DNA of 38,118 nt from Bdellovibrionales bacterium (GTDB lineage: Bacteria; Myxococcota; XYA12-FULL-58-9; SYDY01). Shown here piece after piece: positions 6,955 to 15,156 of this stretch (its first letter is position 1; the number at the start of each line of letters is the position of its first letter). The notes beneath the pieces are model-generated. The model did no database searches and had not been told where the DNA came from. It was given only the letters and a program-made list of their open reading frames with translations. Both the position numbers and the translations under genes were made by a program. Location of the stretch: assembly GCA_005801425.1 (NCBI GenBank), contig SYDY01000050.1:1-38118 (forward strand), written 5' to 3'.

Positions 6955-8550
6955 TCATCGCAACCCATACGTTTCGATTTTACGATGAATGGTCGACCGG
7001 GATACACCCAATTTATTGGCCGCCTCCGTACGATTACCGTTGCAGTCATCAAGCGCCTTTTGAATACCGTGACGTTCGAGATCATCCAGATTCATAGGTG
7101 TCGACGCTTGCTGCTCTACAACTCTCTCCGTTGCTTTCGCAATACGCGGCATGAAGCTGATATCATCGGCATCAAGCACATCGGCACTTCGTAAAATAAC
7201 GGCACGCTGGATCACATTGCGAAGCTCACGAACATTGCCTGGCCAATCATGCTGTTTCAATTTTCCACGCGCCGTATTTGACAATTTCAGTTTAACGCCA
7301 GGTGGTGCAAATCCTGCAAGCATGGCCTTCGCGATTTCGATGACATCATCACCACGCGAGACCAAAGATGGCGCATCGATCGTAAGGACATGCAATCGAT
7401 GCAACAGATCTTCGCGAAACCGACCTTCGGCCACTTCGATTTCCAAACGACGATTTGTGGCCGCAATGATACGAACATCCACAGGAATACTTTGTGTTCC
7501 TCCTACGCGCCGCACTTCACCCGCTTCCAAAACGCGCAACAAATGGGCCTGCAATGGCATAGGCAATTCACCTATTTCATCAAGAAAGATCGTACCGCCC
7601 GATGCCGCTTCAAATGCGCCCGATTTTTGTCCGAGAGCACCCGTGAATGACCCTTTTTCGTATCCAAACAATTCCGATTCGATGAGATCCCGCGCAAAGG
7701 CCCCGCAATTAAGCACCACGAGAGGACCGTCGGCGCGCGGACCTTCTTCAACCAGCATTCGTGCAATCACTTCTTTGCCCGATCCCGTAGGACCGGTAAT
7801 AAGCACAGGCGCCTCAGTGAGTGCGATACGATCAATGCTGGTGCGCAAACGCAATATTTCAGGAGAGCTCCCGATGAGCCTTGCATTTGTCGTACGTTTT
7901 CTGCGCGATTTGTCATCCTGCGCTGCAACTAAAAATTCGGTTTGACCCACGCGCAAACGATCGTTTTCTTTGATCTCGCCGACGTGTAAACGGTCACTAT
8001 TGATCCATGATCCGTTGGTGCTGCTTTCATCGCTTGCAAGCACACGCCCATCGCGTTCGAAAATACGTAAATGATATGCTGATACGAAAGGGTCGTGGAG
8101 AAGAATGGTATTGCCAACACCCGTGCCAAGCGTCATCTCTTCTTCACCGATAGGCCACGATTCGTCCACAGCATGCCCAAGCAATACAAGCTTCAGAGGT
8201 CGTGCCATGGGAGGACGATTTTCACCCAAGCTTTGCGTGACACCACTATGCGCGCGATCGTCTTCCAATATATTGACAACCAGCGACAACGAGCCAAACA
8301 TGATCTCGTCGCCTTCAGCAATCAATGCCGTTCCGTTTACGGATTCATGATTCAATGCTATGGGTGCATCGCTACATGCCATCAGAGTCAAACCGCGCTC
8401 GGTAAATGCAAGACGCATATGGCGTTCAGCAACACCCGCTGCAGGTATCCAAAGATCAGCACCTTCACCGCTGCCGACCAAAACAGGCAAAGTGACTTCT
8501 TGCCATAGAATATCTTCGCCGTTTTTACAGAGCTTTAATCGAAGTCGCAT
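6955..8550 (-). CDS. FHA-linked sigma-54-dependent transcriptional activator
   Basis: A 531-residue enhancer-binding protein. The N-terminus holds two FHA-like domains: a degenerate one (about 20-95) and a clearer one (about 138-208, with HDPFVSAYHLRIF and SSTNGSWIN). The AAA+ domain (about 226-465) has Walker A GPTGSGKE (253-260), ESELFGYEKGSFTGA (291-305), Walker B GGTIFLDEIGELP (318-330), RVGGTQSIPVDVRIIAATN and WPGNVREL. The sigma-54 contact loop reads GSFTGA instead of the common GAFTGA. A Fis-type helix-turn-helix closes the protein (GNRTEAANKLGVSRSTIHRKI, 505-525). It would act when its FHA domain binds a phosphothreonine partner. The gene lies 58 bp downstream of gspN in the same direction and is probably part of the T2SS operon; a sigma-54 promoter with dyad sites precedes gspC. 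Confidence 0.93.
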   Translation of the reverse strand: MRLRLKLCKNGEDILWQEVTLPVLVGSGEGADLWIPAAGVAERHMRLAFTERGLTLMACSDAPIALNHESVNGTALIAEGDEIMFGSLSLVVNILEDDRAHSGVTQSLGENRPPMARPLKLVLLGHAVDESWPIGEEEMTLGTGVGNTILLHDPFVSAYHLRIFERDGRVLASDESSTNGSWINSDRLHVGEIKENDRLRVGQTEFLVAAQDDKSRRKRTTNARLIGSSPEILRLRTSIDRIALTEAPVLITGPTGSGKEVIARMLVEEGPRADGPLVVLNCGAFARDLIESELFGYEKGSFTGALGQKSGAFEAASGGTIFLDEIGELPMPLQAHLLRVLEAGEVRRVGGTQSIPVDVRIIAATNRRLEIEVAEGRFREDLLHRLHVLTIDAPSLVSRGDDVIEIAKAMLAGFAPPGVKLKLSNTARGKLKQHDWPGNVRELRNVIQRAVILRSADVLDADDISFMPRIAKATERVVEQQASTPMNLDDLERHGIQKALDDCNGNRTEAANKLGVSRSTIHRKIETYGLR

Positions 8551-8608
8551 TCTATTGGGTCCTCATTTTTACTGAACAAGGGCCAGCTACGAGATCTAAC
8601 GCGTGATG

Positions 8609-9517
8609 TCAACGCGAACAAACCCCAACACCGATATTGGGTGCACCCACCATTCCCTGCAACGGAATGCTCAAACGGCCCTTGTCATCTTTACGAAACC
8701 GAATGCTTGCGATTTCCCAAGCAGATCGCATGGTTTCATTTTTTTGTAACGTTGCTTCGCTGGGAAGAACCTGCATGCAACCCCGAAGTGACGACCGCTT
8801 CCAATCATTTTGTAAACGCGACGATGCATCAAGGCTAAGCGCCACATCGGCACCCTCTGCACTCCCAATGTTAAACGTTGTCTCTCCACCCGAAGTTGCC
8901 ACCGTAAGATCCAATTGCCCAAACCCAAGCGGTGGCACCGTCAAACCGGTGACAATTCCAGGGCCCACCTGCAAAGCAGCGATTTTTGCTTTGCCTGTTA
9001 TTTCACCCTGAGCGCCCCCCAGATGTCCTTGGATCTCACCGGTCAGCGTACCGCCCAATGGAATTTTACTCGATTCGGGCATCAGCCCAGAAAGCCATGC
9101 AAGGGGCATTTCATCCATGTCGGTTTCAAAAGTCCATTCGCCCGTTGGCCCTCCACCCCTGGCATGCACATCCATGGAACCATCACCCTGCTCTACATGG
9201 ATCTGGCCTGACTTTGAGCGTCCCAGAAACGTAAAGGGGCCCACATGAAGCTCCAACGCATCCAAGGCGACATCACGTTTGTCGCGCCCCATGCGTGAAA
9301 TTTTTACTTTTTCTAAACGTAAACCCAGGAGTCCCGACAACGTAATATCTTCGGCATTCACCTGCCAAAGACCACGGGTTTGCTTGCGCATTTCGTGCTG
9401 TACACGTTGTAACAACGCATCCCCAGGAAATGTCCAACGAAAACTTAAGGAAAATGCGAGTGCTGAAATCAATCCTAAAAGGAGTCGCCGTCCCCATGCT
9501 GTGCGAAGAAATCTCAT
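8609..9517 (-). CDS. gspN: Type II secretion system protein N
   Basis: A 302-residue protein with one N-terminal membrane segment (about 9-27) and a long beta-rich region built of repeating amphipathic strands. This fits GspN, an inner-membrane-anchored periplasmic protein found in many T2SS operons. Motifs such as LGLRLEKVKISR, PLGGTLTGEIQGHLGGAQGEITGKAKIAAL and IPLQGMVGAPNI are typical of GspN/AsmA-like layouts. Its ATG overlaps the gspM stop as ATGA, so translation is coupled. The assignment rests strongly on position at the end of gspC-M. It ends 58 bp before the activator gene. Confidence 0.85.
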   Translation of the reverse strand: MRFLRTAWGRRLLLGLISALAFSLSFRWTFPGDALLQRVQHEMRKQTRGLWQVNAEDITLSGLLGLRLEKVKISRMGRDKRDVALDALELHVGPFTFLGRSKSGQIHVEQGDGSMDVHARGGGPTGEWTFETDMDEMPLAWLSGLMPESSKIPLGGTLTGEIQGHLGGAQGEITGKAKIAALQVGPGIVTGLTVPPLGFGQLDLTVATSGGETTFNIGSAEGADVALSLDASSRLQNDWKRSSLRGCMQVLPSEATLQKNETMRSAWEIASIRFRKDDKGRLSIPLQGMVGAPNIGVGVCSR

Positions 9518-10071
9518 CGTGCGCCCTCCACACGGTACGTGACCACAGTAAGGTTGGCTTCAGCCGTATCTTTTTTGTAAGGTCTTCGAACTTGTAAGCG
9601 TCGTACTTGCACCACCGCATCACCGCGTTCCATATTTTGAACAAAAGCTTGCAAGCGATCGGCCGATAGATCGGCCACGCGCAAACTTAAACGCGATTCA
9701 CGAACACCCCCTACAGCCGCTTCGCCTTCTTCGGGTTGAAGCTGATCAATTTGTACACCCGCATCTTTGGCGGCTTGCTCTGCGTGGGAGACAAGTTGCA
9801 CGTGTTGCCTTTGCAACGATGCCAATTGTTTTTGTCGGGCACGTTCTTGCTCTTTGTAAGCGCCTTCATGATCTAAAACTTCTTGGAGTTGCTGAGATTT
9901 AACAGCGACACGGTGCCTTACTTGGCGACTCTTGCTCCCCAAAACTGCTGCTGTTAACAATCCTATCAAAAGAAAAGCAGCAAGCGTTCCCGACGTCACC
10001 AAAAATCGTTCGCGCTCGCTCAATCGTCCCAACACAGCGGAAATCAATGGGTCAAGATATTTCATTATCAT
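9514..10071 (-). CDS. gspM: Type II secretion system protein M
   Basis: A 185-residue bitopic protein: short cytoplasmic N-terminus, ERERFLVTSGTLAAFLLIGLLTAAV membrane segment (about 20-44), a coiled coil (50-105) and a ferredoxin-like periplasmic domain. This matches GspM, which pairs with GspL in the inner-membrane platform. The start codon overlaps the gspL stop (ATGA) and the stop overlaps the gspN start (ATGA). A segment around residues 120-126 (AVGGVRES) is encoded by a sequence resembling the dispersed palindromic repeat. Confidence 0.88.
   Translation of the reverse strand: MIMKYLDPLISAVLGRLSERERFLVTSGTLAAFLLIGLLTAAVLGSKSRQVRHRVAVKSQQLQEVLDHEGAYKEQERARQKQLASLQRQHVQLVSHAEQAAKDAGVQIDQLQPEEGEAAVGGVRESRLSLRVADLSADRLQAFVQNMERGDAVVQVRRLQVRRPYKKDTAEANLTVVTYRVEGAR
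9691..9714. repeat. Degenerate palindromic repeat copy inside gspM
   Basis: ACGCGATTCACGAACACCCC followed by CTAC matches the repeat copy at 3844 (GGGCGGTTCACGAACCGCCC then CTAC) at most positions, with differences mainly in the arms. On the coding strand it reads VGGVRES, comparable to VGAVREP in the FHA/TPR protein. The palindrome itself is damaged, as expected for an old insertion. Confidence 0.5.
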
Positions 10072-11621
10072 GGCATGTCTCCCGTAGGTTCAGGCACAAC
10101 CGGCGATGCAGGCACTGGAGGAGATGCCGGGGGATTCTCAGCACTGGCCACAGCCATCGAAGGACGCTTACCAGCAGGGCATTGCACATCCACCGCCACA
10201 CTAAATTCGACCCGCGTTGAATTGGATTGCTTTTTCTGACGGGAAACTTCCGCTTTATTCACACATGGATGCGCACGCAAATGCGTCAATGTCTTTTCAA
10301 TGGTATCGAAACTATCCGCTTCGCCTTTGCCTGTCATACGATCTTTTTCGTCATTTCCCGGTGCAGTTCGAATATCGATTTCTTCAAGCTGCATATCGAT
10401 ATTTGACCCAATTTCTTGCGAAAGCATCACAAGAAGATCGAGCGCGGTATACGATGGAATGCTAAAACCATCGGCGGATCCCGCCGAACCTGTCAGTGAA
10501 GCAATCGCTGCGGTCGGATCACAAATTTCACGACCCATGACACGTTTCGTGACATCACAAAATCCACGATCGACCAATCGCTCTTGATAACGAACACTTT
10601 TATAATTGACGACAGAAGCGATCAGCATCAAGGCCACAATCACGGCGCCGGAGGAAGCCCAGCGTCGCAACAAACCTTGCAACTCTTGTGAATCTCCTTG
10701 AAAGCTCGCATCGCCCTGACGCAAATCCAAAGGAAATCGTCGACCATATTTTAGGGATGCCGCAACCAGTGCATCCAACATCGCGTGCTCTTCAAGGCGA
10801 TACGTGAGATCCTCCGGCGGCTCTGACGCAAGCACCGTAGGTCCAAGATAGACCGATGCAACACCGACAAGCGACCCCATACGATCAGCCAATTCATCAG
10901 AAGCATATTCTCCCGCCAAATAAATGCAACGCAATTGTGCAACATCAATCGACCGCGTGCTCATTTGAAGTGCTGTCACAAGTGTACTGCTCACATCCTC
11001 ACCCAGCGGAACTTTTGGGATCCGCCGCATCACACACGGTCCATGATCAAAAACAGCAAGTGAACCGCCTTCCGAGGAAGGGCACATCACGACAAACGCC
11101 CCTTCGGCGTTCACCCCCTCATCGGGCAACAAAAGGTCAAAAACAGATGGAACAGGAACAAGCGACTGGGGTTCAAGATCTGCATCTTTCATTTCCGCGA
11201 TAAGTTCGAGGAGCACACGACGCTTGCCCGATACAATCAGCGTTTGAATCGTGCCCTTGCGTTCTGAAAGTCCAAATCGTGTCCAGTGAACAAGAAGATC
11301 GGAGGCATCACACGGCAACAATCCATCCAATTCAAACCCTATGGCTGCTTCAACTTTTTTGGGATCCGAAAATGGAAACGAGAGTACACGTGATGAAAAA
11401 TATCCAGGTGACAATCCAAGCACCACACGATCCACACGTTCAGGCAACATAGCCCGCAGGGTTTTCCATGGATTGATCGCCGCCCCCTCGGCATCAGGGG
11501 CGAGCGCAGAAAAATCAACCGTTTGTACATCAAGCAGTTCTGAACTTCGCAAACGAGTCCGCAAAAGTGCAAACCTTGCACCACTGTCTGTTTTTTCGAT
11601 CACAACCAAATGCTGACTCAT
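10068..11621 (-). CDS. gspL: Type II secretion system protein L
   Basis: A 517-residue protein with the GspL plan: an actin-like cytoplasmic domain (about 1-300; VVLGLSPGYFSSRVLSFPFSDPKKVEAAIGFELDGLLP resembles PilM/GspL), one membrane segment (about 327-345, GAVIVALMLIASVVNY) and a periplasmic domain. The C-terminus is proline-rich (PPASPPVPASPVVPEP), an unusual tail. GspL recruits the GspE ATPase to the membrane and pairs with GspM. It starts shortly after the gspK stop and overlaps gspM by ATGA. Confidence 0.9.
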   Translation of the reverse strand: MSQHLVVIEKTDSGARFALLRTRLRSSELLDVQTVDFSALAPDAEGAAINPWKTLRAMLPERVDRVVLGLSPGYFSSRVLSFPFSDPKKVEAAIGFELDGLLPCDASDLLVHWTRFGLSERKGTIQTLIVSGKRRVLLELIAEMKDADLEPQSLVPVPSVFDLLLPDEGVNAEGAFVVMCPSSEGGSLAVFDHGPCVMRRIPKVPLGEDVSSTLVTALQMSTRSIDVAQLRCIYLAGEYASDELADRMGSLVGVASVYLGPTVLASEPPEDLTYRLEEHAMLDALVAASLKYGRRFPLDLRQGDASFQGDSQELQGLLRRWASSGAVIVALMLIASVVNYKSVRYQERLVDRGFCDVTKRVMGREICDPTAAIASLTGSAGSADGFSIPSYTALDLLVMLSQEIGSNIDMQLEEIDIRTAPGNDEKDRMTGKGEADSFDTIEKTLTHLRAHPCVNKAEVSRQKKQSNSTRVEFSVAVDVQCPAGKRPSMAVASAENPPASPPVPASPVVPEPTGDMP

Positions 11622-11624
11622 CGG

Positions 11625-12818
11625 CTACTCAACCTTCGCATGATAAAAACGCCCTTGGGCCGCATGAAACACCAAGGCGATGGTGTACGATGCATCCCCA
11701 ACCCTGCCGAAACCCGTAATGGTGTGCCAATTCAGATCGGCGTTGTCCGTAAAAAGAACATTTAAACTAGGAACATCAAGGTAAGCACCAATGCCTGTAC
11801 CCGCCACCACTGTCGTCGTAAAACTCGCAACAGTGAGTGGCTGAAATGAAAGCCCGATGCTGGTCCCTGCTTGCAACAACTGAAGTGCCGCTGCGTACTC
11901 AGGACTTGCACGATAACTTTGAATATCAACACCAGGAAGCAACGCGTGTTCTGTTTCTTCCATGATCCGTGCAGGCGACAAAGATGCAATCGCAAGACCT
12001 GTCGATGAACCGTAGATCGTAAATCGCTTTTTTAAAATCTCAAACAGTTCATCATCAACACCATACACAAGCTGTATTTCATCAATGGAATTAAAATGTG
12101 CATTTTTGACTTTGGTACGATTTTTCGCCGAACGATAATGACGATCTTCATCGGATACCGGCGACAAGGCATCCTGCCGATCGGCATCTTGCCAATCGGC
12201 AATGGCAGTGAAAAGTTCCAAAGCCGAATCGGCATGCTGTCCCATGCGATCATACTCTTGAAAATGGCGTTCATATTTCAAGCCCATCAAGGGCTTCGCC
12301 ATGGCTTGAATAATCGTCTGTTGTGTTGTGTTATTGTTGGGGTCCAGTCCTTCAAGGCTGATCATCGACGATTCATTGCGACTGGTGGCCAAACAATCAC
12401 CCGGGAAAAATGATTCGCCTCCAATCGGATTTCCTTCTTTGTCTTGTTCAGGTTCCGGCGCATCTTTTGCCCGCACAATCATCGAAAGAAGAGAACATTC
12501 TACAGGAATACTGTTGATCAACTGGGCAATGGGAAAACCACCGGGCGGCAATTGCACGCCAAGCCCACCCGCAACGCTCGCTATTGCAGTCTGCAGCATG
12601 GCACCTTGCCTACTGATGTGGCGGATCAGAAGTGCACGTACACGAATGGCACTCAACGCATTGTATTCGGCCTGCAAACTATCCCTGGCTGCTGTCGCCA
12701 AACGGTAATCCACCCGTGAGCTGAATTGAAACTCAGAAACAACCGCAGTGATCAACACCAACAAACTGATCACAAGCAACAGCGCAATACCATGTTCATG
12801 AGGAGATCTTTTTATCAT
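11625..12818 (-). CDS. gspK: Type II secretion minor pseudopilin K
   Basis: A 397-residue GspK. The N-terminus (MIKRSPHEHGIALLLVISLLVLITAVVSEFQFS) has the pseudopilin hydrophobic helix after a short basic leader with a Gly before the cut site. The large globular domain, including ALELFTAIADWQDADRQ, DEIQLVYGVDDELFEILKKRFTIY and helix-hairpin-helix-like patterns, is characteristic. GspK caps the pseudopilus tip with GspI and GspJ. I chose ATG 12818 because it overlaps the gspJ stop as ATGA and has a GGGGGAG ribosome site 8 bases upstream; an in-frame ATG at 12827 is less well placed. Confidence 0.92.
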   Translation of the reverse strand: MIKRSPHEHGIALLLVISLLVLITAVVSEFQFSSRVDYRLATAARDSLQAEYNALSAIRVRALLIRHISRQGAMLQTAIASVAGGLGVQLPPGGFPIAQLINSIPVECSLLSMIVRAKDAPEPEQDKEGNPIGGESFFPGDCLATSRNESSMISLEGLDPNNNTTQQTIIQAMAKPLMGLKYERHFQEYDRMGQHADSALELFTAIADWQDADRQDALSPVSDEDRHYRSAKNRTKVKNAHFNSIDEIQLVYGVDDELFEILKKRFTIYGSSTGLAIASLSPARIMEETEHALLPGVDIQSYRASPEYAAALQLLQAGTSIGLSFQPLTVASFTTTVVAGTGIGAYLDVPSLNVLFTDNADLNWHTITGFGRVGDASYTIALVFHAAQGRFYHAKVE

Positions 12819-13525
12819 TGTGGGCATCTCCCCCCCACGCTCGGACCATTGCCCACCAAGGGTTCCCGAATATGGATCCGCGTTTTGGTGATGAACGTTT
12901 GTTCTTTATTCATGGGATCCTTGGCTTTGATCTTGATTTCAACAAACAATGGGAGTGTTTCAGGACCCCGATCGCGATATTTGAGATCTTGATCGCTCCA
13001 ACTGTCTTCCCAGCGATCATCTTTCATGTCGTAAAAACGAAATGTGAGTTCTTGGACCCCTGTAGCAAGAACTTCTACATCACCGCCCTCGTCGGGATCA
13101 TTGTCCAAGTTGGCTTGCGCACGACGCAAGAGCGCCGTGCCCTTCACACCTTCCGTCGGATCTGAGTCCACATAATAAGAAAGTTCTTGCTGATCACTCA
13201 CGTTGGCATCGGCAATAAATTTTACATTGCTAAAACTTACGAAATTCAATCGCATGCCATGGGTACTACTTCTCGTCTCAAAAATTGTGCGCGATTGAGG
13301 GTCTATACATGACATGCGATTGCTCAAAAATGCCGTTGAGATCTCCCGTGACATACGTGACATCGCTTGCCGGATCTCATGGTAAAAATCGGCGATTTCT
13401 TGTGCATCGTCGCGCCCTTCAAGAACCCGAGAATACGATCCAAACGTAAGCGTACCAATCATCGCCAAGATCGCCACTGCAATCAGCACTTCAGCCAGCG
13501 TAAAGCCATGAGATCGTCCTCTCAT
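12815..13525 (-). CDS. gspJ: Type II secretion minor pseudopilin J
   Basis: A 236-residue prepilin-like protein. The leader MRGRSHG is cut before FTLAEVLIAVAILAMIGTLTFGSY, with the class III Glu at mature position 5. The body contains YHEIRQAMSRMSREI and ELTFRFYDMKDDRWEDSW, as in GspJ. Its start overlaps the gspI stop (ATGA) and its stop overlaps gspK. Confidence 0.92.
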   Translation of the reverse strand: MRGRSHGFTLAEVLIAVAILAMIGTLTFGSYSRVLEGRDDAQEIADFYHEIRQAMSRMSREISTAFLSNRMSCIDPQSRTIFETRSSTHGMRLNFVSFSNVKFIADANVSDQQELSYYVDSDPTEGVKGTALLRRAQANLDNDPDEGGDVEVLATGVQELTFRFYDMKDDRWEDSWSDQDLKYRDRGPETLPLFVEIKIKAKDPMNKEQTFITKTRIHIREPLVGNGPSVGGRCPQ

Positions 13526-14079
13526 GGCGGTATTCCCGTGATGTCGGCGGTGTCAAAGTAAGGCCTGGCCACGAGCGCCCTAACAGTCATGTGATCTTCA
13601 TAACCCGCATCAGGCCATGTGATCGTCATCTCAACCATGCGCAAACCATTGGAGATCTGATCAAGGCCCAAGAGTTGGCCGATCCCATTCATATCGCTTG
13701 GCAAACCGCCCTGTTGCGCAGAACCAGGCTGCTTATCATCTTTGCTGTCTTGACCTTCCTCGGCACCTCCAGCCAGCCCAGACAGCTGAGTCAGATCCAA
13801 TTTCACTTCCTTGATCCGATACGACCATTTGATCTCTGAATGACCTTCAGGTTCAAACGTGCCGCGATCTTCTTCTTCACCTAGTTTGAAGCCTTCAACC
13901 AGATGGTGTTCGATATCCACCATTTTGCTGCGTGCAAGAAGTGTTGCGATTGTCAGGCTTCGACTTCGATCAACGGTGCTGATGCTGCCGATCTGCGATT
14001 CGAGTAAAGCCGCCAAACCAATGCCCAAAATGCCAAGTGCAATCACCACTTCGAGCAAACTGAAGCCGCGTGTGCGCAT
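13522..14079 (-). CDS. gspI: Type II secretion minor pseudopilin I
   Basis: A 185-residue pseudopilin: leader MRTRG then FSLLEVVIALGILGIGLAALLESQ. It is longer than typical GspI because of a charged and glycine-rich insertion (AGGAEEGQDSKDDKQPGSAQ). The ATG at 14079 overlaps the gspH stop as TGATG and has AGAGG 5 bases upstream, so I prefer it to the ATG five codons earlier (14094). Members of the GspI/J/K tip complex start pseudopilus assembly. Confidence 0.9.
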   Translation of the reverse strand: MRTRGFSLLEVVIALGILGIGLAALLESQIGSISTVDRSRSLTIATLLARSKMVDIEHHLVEGFKLGEEEDRGTFEPEGHSEIKWSYRIKEVKLDLTQLSGLAGGAEEGQDSKDDKQPGSAQQGGLPSDMNGIGQLLGLDQISNGLRMVEMTITWPDAGYEDHMTVRALVARPYFDTADITGIPP

Positions 14080-14690
14080 CACCGCCTCTTCCATTCGGCA
14101 TGACCCACTTCGATGATGCTACGACCCGTAAGCGATCGTATGCGTACCGAGTATTCTTCACCTTCTTGGGTCGCCACATAAAAAATAGCGTTTTGCGTGT
14201 AACCATGACGAAAAAAGTACAGATAAACCTCACCTTCTTTGGTGGGCTCATCCATGCCTTCAATCCAAATCTCACGTACCACAGTCCCCGATGGAAGCGT
14301 AAACGGCTCACCCGTTTCATCAAAATGGGCTTCGTCTTTGACCAGATCCTGCATGCCAAACAATGCATCGGTCACACCTGTTTTTTTGTCTTCACTGTCT
14401 TTTTTGAGTTCTTCAGCCTGCGCCAAAATTGGTTTGTCTGGTTCAAGATTTACAACACCTTGTGAGGCGCTTATTTTCACCACCGAGGCTGGTAAAGTGA
14501 ACATCAGACGACGCGTTTCCCCATTAAGAATTGCATCTTCATAGGTGCTTCGAATCAAACCACTTAAGCGACGCGATGCTTCACGCACATCGGCTGTACC
14601 TGCACCCACAAACGCTGGGATCCCCATGGCGGCCACAAGTGCGATCACAACCACGGCAACAGTCATTTCGATTAACGTAAAGCCACGCAT
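14079..14690 (-). CDS. gspH: Type II secretion minor pseudopilin H
   Basis: A 203-residue pseudopilin with a very short leader, MRG, cut before FTLIEMTVAVVVIALVAAMGIPAF. The globular domain has LSGLIRSTYEDAILNGETRRLMF and a C-terminal stretch IRSLTGRSIIE, consistent with GspH. It contains an acidic/lysine-rich insertion (AQAEELKKDSEDKKTG). It starts 8 bp after the gspG stop. Confidence 0.88.
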   Translation of the reverse strand: MRGFTLIEMTVAVVVIALVAAMGIPAFVGAGTADVREASRRLSGLIRSTYEDAILNGETRRLMFTLPASVVKISASQGVVNLEPDKPILAQAEELKKDSEDKKTGVTDALFGMQDLVKDEAHFDETGEPFTLPSGTVVREIWIEGMDEPTKEGEVYLYFFRHGYTQNAIFYVATQEGEEYSVRIRSLTGRSIIEVGHAEWKRR

Positions 14691-14698
14691 TCTTGTCC

Positions 14699-15139
14699 TT
14701 ACTCAGCAGGCGCTTGCTTGTTCTCCGTCGCATCCTGCCAATTGCCTACGTCGTCGCTGCCACCCTGAACGCCATCCGCACCGTAGCTCAGAATATCGAA
14801 TCCATGGGTATTGTGGGTGCCTGGCTGAATGTAAACATAAGCATTGCCCCAAGGATCCGAACGCAGATCTTTAAGAAATGGCCGTGCATTGCCACCTGGA
14901 TTGCTCAACGCCTGCAAGCCTTCTCCGGTTGCAGGATATTTGCCCATCTTGAGCTTATATAGTTCAACGGCCTCAGAAATTTTTCGAACCTCTGTGTAAG
15001 CCACATCGTGTTTCGCATCTTCGAGACTGTCCAAAACGCTGATGCCCACAAAACCCGCCACCAAACTGATGATCACAACAACGACCATGATTTCGATAAG
15101 CGTCATGCCGCGTTCTGCAACTCTTTTCATATTTTCCAT
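14699..15139 (-). CDS. gspG: Type II secretion major pseudopilin G
   Basis: A 146-residue major pseudopilin. The leader is cut at RVAERG/MTLIEIMVVVVIISLVAGF, and LYKLKMGKYPATGEGLQAL and DPWGNAYVYIQPG are the classic GspG signatures, with FDILSYGADGVQGGSDD as the calcium-binding loop. Three in-frame ATGs lie near the start; 15139 was chosen because AGGAG sits 8 bases upstream, while the ATG at 15145 is too close to it. GspG polymerises into the pseudopilus after processing by a GspO/PilD peptidase, which is not in this window. Confidence 0.95.
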   Translation of the reverse strand: MENMKRVAERGMTLIEIMVVVVIISLVAGFVGISVLDSLEDAKHDVAYTEVRKISEAVELYKLKMGKYPATGEGLQALSNPGGNARPFLKDLRSDPWGNAYVYIQPGTHNTHGFDILSYGADGVQGGSDDVGNWQDATENKQAPAE

Positions 15140-15156
15140 GTACATATCTCCTTTAA

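Noticed and set aside
12600-12620. Sigma-54 promoter-like TGGCACCTTGC in gspK
   Set aside because: The spacing between GG and GC is too short for a -24/-12 element, and it is inside a gene.
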